This document shows, piece by piece, positions 8,004 through 10,714 of a DNA stretch of 10,714 nt (position 1 is the stretch's first letter; each line of letters opens with the position of its first letter). Where the stretch lies: NCBI GenBank assembly GCA_004335635.1, contig QAXH01006279.1, positions 5,119 through 15,832 of the forward strand. The letters run 5' to 3'. Both the position numbers and the translations under genes were made by a program. This stretch comes from Chloromonas sp. AAM2 (lineage: Eukaryota > Chlorophyta > Chlorophyceae > Chlamydomonadales > Chlamydomonadaceae). Below the pieces are notes generated by a model that worked only from the letters and a program-made list of their open reading frames with translations, ran no database searches and had not been told where the DNA came from.

Positions 8004-8107
8004 CCAGGGTCGCACTACACGTGGTATTGCGTGCGCGTGCAAACCGTCCACATCCTGCCGCAGCCTTCCCGACGTAAGAAGAAACGACTTGAAACGGTCT
8101 GCCACCT
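8004..8107 (-). repeat. Right terminal inverted repeat
   Basis: Its reverse complement reads AGGTGGCAGACCGTTTCAAG to GCGACCCTGG and pairs with 7371-7463. Confidence 0.85.
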
Positions 8108-8302
8108 TCGCCTGAAACGTCCTGACACCTGACGTCTGAACCGACGCAGGTTTTTCTCGTGTGAACTTAGCAAGGGGTCTTCGTTGCCAATGCATCCACC
8201 TCATCACACACTTGACACGTAAATGCAGAATGTGATTTCAACGCGATGCACACGGCTTCCTGGTGAGCTGCAGCGGCTTGTCAGCAAATATTAGCAGTCA
8301 GC

Positions 8303-8484
8303 CACGGCGTTTCAAGAAGCGTTTCAACAAGCCTATCCTGCTGCGGAATGTTTCTTGCAACCCAGCGCACTTGTCTGTAATGGAGTGCCCTTTAGCGCAC
8401 ACGGCGTTTCAACAAGCCTGTCCTGATGCAAACTGGTGTTTACCCAACGCACTTCTTTGTAATGAACTGTCCTTCAGAGCCTAA
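8303..8484 (+). repeat. Imperfect tandem duplication, period 85 bp
   Basis: GTTTCAACAAGCCT(A/G)TCCTG occurs at 8321 and 8406. Both copies continue through CCCA(g)CGCACTT and TTGTAATG(g/a)A blocks to about 8396 and 8480. CACGGCGTTTCAA also recurs at 8303 and 8400. Copies differ by substitutions and small indels. The plus-strand frame through both copies is not convincing as coding. Confidence 0.7.
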
Positions 8485-8861
8485 GCAAGGCACTCAGCCA
8501 GTACCTTGGTGTGCCTGCTTTTTTGTTTGAGCTGCACAGGTAGCAGCGGAGACAAGGATAGGGGTTGAGAACCGCCGACCAGACATCATATTGAGCCCAA
8601 ATCGAATTATATTCTTAGCATTACATCATAGTTATATTCACATTATAAAGGATTAACTGCACCAAGCACAAACACCAGCAAGCCATACATGCAAGAGACG
8701 AACGTGTCGTAGTGTATCATCGTGGACCCATAAAAAGCACTCAACAGCTCAAACAACTACGTTTCTGCAAATAGTATACATCCATTGGTCAGAGTGGCGG
8801 CTGTGATCAATATGGGCTGGGGCGGTCAGAGCCAATGCTCATTAAACGTCCACCTTCTCAA
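8485..8861. other. AT-richer gap without recognised gene
   Basis: This is an AT-richer stretch with several ATTATA/TTATAT words at 8606-8650 and a minus-strand TGTAA at 8621-8625. It may be the distal 3' UTR of gene A. I see no exon or RNA gene on either strand. Confidence 0.4.
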
Positions 8862-8883
8862 TTACATTGATTGATTTGTTACA
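8862..8883 (-). terminator. Candidate TGTAA poly(A) signals of gene A
   Basis: On the minus strand TGTAA occurs at 8879-8883 and 8862-8866, about 140-160 bases past the gene A stop. A further copy is at 8621-8625. TGTAA is the characteristic polyadenylation signal of chlorophyte algae (established knowledge). The first copy is the terminal pentamer of a dispersed repeat that also occurs at 9792-9851. Which site is used cannot be told from sequence. Confidence 0.45.
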
Positions 8884-8936
8884 TCAGGGAAGCCATCAAA
8901 GGACACGGGACGGGTTGTGTACCGCCCTGACCTACC
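8879..8936 (-). repeat. Dispersed ~60-bp repeat, copy 1
   Basis: Read on the minus strand it runs GGTAGGTCAGGGCGGT ... GGCTTCCCTGATGTAA. The same beginning and end occur on the plus strand at 9792-9851. The middle matches 10302-10342 with about 4 differences in 41 bases. It lies in the 3' region of gene A, with its terminal TGTAA in sense orientation. Confidence 0.75.
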
Positions 8937-9020
8937 CTGAGCAAGAAAGGAGAAGAAAGGCAGGAACAAAGTTGCACGATTCAGAAAACAGCTCCTGGTC
9001 TCAGTTGTAGGGCGGACTGT

Positions 9021-9189
9021 TCAGTAAGGGCTGTGGGACGCGGGACCAGCGCTATCACGTTCCTCCACAGAATGGTCACCAATGAGCGGCAGTCCCTTGG
9101 TCCATAGGCTCTCTGTCCACCTCAGGGAGTGGCCCATGCCTAGCGCAGACATGACGCGGAACAGGTCCGGCAGCACCGGCAGGTTGTGC
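9021..9189 (-). CDS. Gene A terminal exon with stop
   Basis: The acceptor is GACGTCTTTTGCAG. One base completes the split Trp codon, followed by 55 codons (HNLPVLPDLFRVMSALGMGH to SHSPY) and TGA. The exon is GC-rich with a codon-like pattern and a mixed hydrophobic/charged composition. It is the best-looking coding segment of the right half of the window. Confidence 0.65.
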
Positions 9190-10476
9190 CTGCAAAAGAC
9201 GTCAGGCAGGGTGTGACGGTCATGCATACATAATGATTACGTTCAGGGGGAGCGCACCTGTGCACCGAGCGCAAACGTTAGGCGGCCATGCGTTGTACAC
9301 CATAACACAATAGAAACGCTTTTTATGGCCATTTGCACTTCACCATAGCATCTTGCTGTCTATCTGAAAACATTGATGCAAGGACAACAAGACTCACCAC
9401 CTGCCCCAGATGAGGTTGATCAGACCAAACGAGCCTGTGGGCTCGGAAGGGGCGCGACGCACCCCCACCACAATGGTTGCCTGCACCATCGCAACAACAG
9501 CAAACCGTTTATGGTCGTGTCACACGATGTGTTCACAAGTTGAACAGCTCCACAGTCGAGGGAATCTGTTCAATTCACCTTGAAACCCTTTGGGAATGTT
9601 ATGCATGCACTCACTCTGCCTCACAGCCACGACACACAGATATCATTAAGATGTATAACAAAGCAAAAGGGTCGACGCGCGTAATGAATGATTGTGTCAG
9701 GGATGCAAGTCTATTTGGGGCTCCAGAAACTGCGCTACCTATCACGATATATCTCAACTCTAGCACCCTGACACACTGCTTTCTTAATCATGGTAGGTCA
9801 GGGCGGTGCCCATCCCGGTTCGAGTTTCTGTGCGAGGCTTCCCTGATGTAAAACAACTTAGACACCTGAGCATGGCTTCCCTGGTGTGGATACATTCCCT
9901 GGCTTCCTGAGCATGGCTTCCCTGGTGTGGATACATTCCCTGGCTTCCTGAGCATGGCTTCCCTGGTGTGGATACATTCCCTGGCTTCCTGAGCATGCCT
10001 TCCCTGGTGTGGATACATATATACGACGTATAATGTGAACCCACAAAAATACACACACCCGGATGGGAATGTCCTCAGGCAGGAGGACGTCGAGGGGAAA
10101 GAAGGGGCGCAGGGGGTGCACGTGGAAGAGCACCTCCATGTGCAGGTAGTGTTGGCGGTCATCAACCGCCTCACTCTGTAGGGTGGTCATGAACGCAACA
10201 GGGAGTGTGATAGCACCAACATCAACAGAAACACCGACATCAGCATCAACATCAGTAGTATCGTCACCGTCAACACGTAGGTCTTGAGCATTGATGGACA
10301 TGGGCGGTACGCATCCCGTCCCATGTCCTTTGACGGCTTCCCATAAATTGGTAAGCATGGATTCGCCACCCAGACCTGTTTAGCTTGGTCGCCAACTTGA
10401 CTTCATGGTTTTCCTGACGCACCTTGGCCATAATCACATCAAAGTCCATGGTGGCAACGGTCTTGCCCGCATAAAC
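9021..10476 (-). CDS. Gene A: 3' part of a spliced gene, unknown product (4 exons)
   Basis: Four minus-strand exons (10423-10476, 10059-10175, 9398-9480, 9021-9189) join without any phase conflict and encode 140 residues ending in TGA at 9021-9023. Each junction has GT-AG borders: donors GTGCGT, GTGTGT and GTGAGT, and acceptors ending CTACAG, GTGCAG and TTTTGCAG. The protein starts in mid-gene, so the 5' end lies upstream, probably outside the window. The visible part is a hydrophobic/aromatic, soluble-looking sequence with Pro-rich turns (LRPFFPLDVLLPEDIPIR), a segment GSFGLINLIWGRW that spans a splice junction, and a polar tail ending SHSPY. I do not recognise a family. Phase agreement at three consecutive junctions makes the gene structure credible; the product name stays open. 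TGTAA signals follow the stop. Confidence 0.62.
9398..9480 (-). CDS. Gene A internal exon
   Basis: The acceptor TTTGCTGTTGTTGCGATGGTGCAG precedes GCA ACC, and the donor is a full-consensus GTGAGT at 9397-9392. The exon holds 27 codons plus two bases (ATIVVGVRRAPSEPTG...WGR, then TG). The two leftover bases plus the first base of the next exon make TGG (Trp), which keeps the frame. An in-frame ATG lies six bases upstream of the acceptor cut, so a short protein starting here is a weaker alternative. Confidence 0.62.
9792..9851 (+). repeat. Dispersed ~60-bp repeat, copy 2
   Basis: It shares GGTAGGTCAGGGCGGT at its left end and GGCTTCCCTGATGTAA at its right end with copy 1, in opposite orientation; the centre has diverged (CCCGGTTCGAGTTTCTG). 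It sits in the gene A intron just before the 41-bp minisatellite, whose units also contain GGCTTCCCTG. Confidence 0.7.
9867..10018 (+). repeat. 41-bp minisatellite, about 3.7 copies
   Basis: Units begin TGAGCATGGCTTCCCTGGTG at 9867, 9908, 9949 and 9990. The first three are identical; the fourth has one G-to-C change and stops after 29 bases. Because 41 is not a multiple of three, translations rotate through the frames, so the open frames here are artefacts. The array lies in an intron of gene A. Confidence 0.95.
10059..10175 (-). CDS. Gene A internal exon
   Basis: Thirty-nine codons in phase 0, from SEAVDDRQHYLHM to PEDIPIR. The acceptor is a pyrimidine-rich CTCCCTGTTGCG...CTACAG and the donor is CGG|GTGTGT. 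The frame is open further upstream, where it runs into a degenerate CAA/CAT-type simple repeat and a dispersed repeat; those parts are taken as intron. The amino-acid composition is protein-like, with charged residues alternating with hydrophobic ones. Confidence 0.6.
10214..10275 (+). repeat. Degenerate CAA/CAT trinucleotide tract
   Basis: The tract is an imperfect run of ATCAAC, ATCAGC and ACCGAC-type triplets. On the minus strand it would read as an Asp/Val run, but it lies upstream of a good acceptor and is better read as intron sequence. Confidence 0.6.
10302..10342 (+). repeat. Dispersed ~60-bp repeat, copy 3 (partial)
   Basis: The sequence GGGCGGTACGCATCCCGTCC continues to GGCTTCCC and matches the reverse complement of copy 1 with about 4 substitutions in 41 bases. 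Its translation on the minus strand (KGHGTGCVPP) resembles the plus-strand translation of copy 1 only because the DNA is repeated; it is not evidence of coding. Confidence 0.7.
10423..10476 (-). CDS. Gene A internal exon (first visible)
   Basis: The acceptor is TGTGCAG before 10476 and the donor is AAG|GTGCGT at 10423/10422, giving 18 codons (VYAGKTVATMDFDVIMAK) that start and end in phase 0. The frame stays open beyond the donor for about 15 more codons of protein-like sequence rich in Lys and Glu. A longer exon ending at AACAG|GTCTGG (10376) is therefore possible, but it would end in phase 2 and would not fit the next exon. Either exon retention or an alternative donor could explain this. 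Confidence 0.5.
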
Positions 10477-10646
10477 CTGCACACGTTTCACAATATGAAT
10501 CACGTGATGTCACGCTTGTAATAAAAGGATGTCACACCAGAACTCATAGCCAGGTGATGATCCCGTGTGTGTATGCTCAGAACCAGTTGAAGCCTACCCA
10601 GCTTGGCTAGCTTGGGTGTGCACCCACACGGCAACAGGATGGGCAC

Positions 10647-10713
<67 letters not shown>

Positions 10714-10714
10714 G
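10647..10714 (+). repeat. (ACAG)17 microsatellite at window edge
   Basis: Seventeen uninterrupted ACAG units run to the last base of the window, so the true length is unknown. Its position upstream of the first visible gene A exon suggests that it is intronic. Confidence 0.97.

Larger units (their letters stand above)
7371..8107. mobile_element. Non-autonomous inverted-repeat element (MITE-like)
   Basis: The left arm 7371-7463 begins AGGTGGCAGACCGTTTGAAG. It matches the reverse complement of the right arm 8004-8107 with about four substitutions and one ~11-bp length difference. The arms enclose ~540 bp with no clear transposase. The ends are sharp: homology stops at the AGGTGGCAG termini. 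I see no convincing target-site duplication next to them. The layout fits a non-autonomous DNA transposon or fold-back element. An inverted duplication of other origin is possible. The element also contains a separate hairpin at 7501-7572. Confidence 0.65.

Noticed and set aside
7742..8077. 111-codon plus-strand open frame inside the inverted-repeat element
   Set aside because: It ends within the right inverted repeat and shows no transposase-like motif. I cannot support it as a gene.
9792..9826. A-box-like TAGGTCAGGGCGG and B-box-like GGTTCGAGTTT, suggesting a tRNA-derived SINE
   Set aside because: The spacing is short, the B-box ends TTT instead of CC, and the GGTTCGA string is absent from the other two copies of the repeat. 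No tRNA cloverleaf can be drawn.
9477..9851. 124-codon plus-strand open frame
   Set aside because: It overlaps a gene A intron and a dispersed repeat, with no splice or start context and a composition unlike the accepted exons.
9867..10018. CRISPR-like regular array
   Set aside because: Copies are directly tandem with no unique spacers, and the context is eukaryotic. It is a minisatellite.
9784..10174. Minus-strand open frames with repeated KPGNVSTPG / CIHTREAM-type peptides
   Set aside because: They are translations of the 41-bp minisatellite. The unit length is not a multiple of three, so each copy is read in a different frame, which argues against coding selection.
10270..10358. Peptide KGHGTGCVPP on the minus strand and its near-copy on the plus strand at 8890-8930
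   Set aside because: The similarity comes from a DNA repeat present in both orientations, one of them in a 3' region. It is not evidence of a protein motif.

Overview
**Organism type.** The window looks like nuclear DNA of a eukaryotic green alga, probably of the Chlamydomonadales (inference). Coding capacity is split into short minus-strand exons joined by GT-AG introns. Several donors read GTGCGT or GTGAGT. TGTAA, the poly(A) signal typical of chlorophyte algae, occurs downstream of the one well-supported stop codon. Introns and intergenic DNA are rich in TGCATGC-type words, microsatellites, minisatellites and small dispersed repeats. I see no bacterial operon, ribosome binding site, rRNA, tRNA or CRISPR array. 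Most long open frames are not genes.

**Layout, right to left in the direction of transcription.** (1) 10476-9021, minus: the 3' end of gene A. Four exons join in perfect phase and give 140 residues ending at a TGA. TGTAA signals follow at 8879-8883, 8862-8866 and 8621-8625. The gene continues upstream past the right edge, or past a (ACAG)17 microsatellite at 10647-10714. Its introns hold a 41-bp minisatellite and copies of a ~60-bp dispersed repeat; a third, inverted copy lies in its 3' region. (2) 8303-8484: an 85-bp-period imperfect duplication. (3) 7371-8107: a ~737-bp element with ~100-bp terminal inverted repeats, carrying an off-centre hairpin with perfect 29-bp arms (7501-7572). (4) 7132-6902, minus: a decayed coding frame with two internal stops. 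(5) 6900-4135: mostly noncoding, with a telomere-like patch, a pair of diverged repeats and one doubtful plus-strand frame with stops. (6) 4103-126, minus: gene B, modelled as up to nine exons. They can be chained with compatible phases to 570 residues and a stop. The middle holds a basic KRRR patch followed by a Glu/Asp run, then a soluble domain-like block.

**Function.** I do not recognise either gene product with confidence. One block of gene B weakly recalls proteins with a restriction-endonuclease-like or Crinkler-type fold, but no catalytic motif was established. Genes A and B lie on the same strand about 5 kb apart, and nothing links their roles. No defence, mobile or biosynthetic system is demonstrated. 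The most useful observations are the two uncatalogued gene models, the nested inverted-repeat element, the decayed frame, and the dispersed repeat that may have supplied a poly(A) signal.
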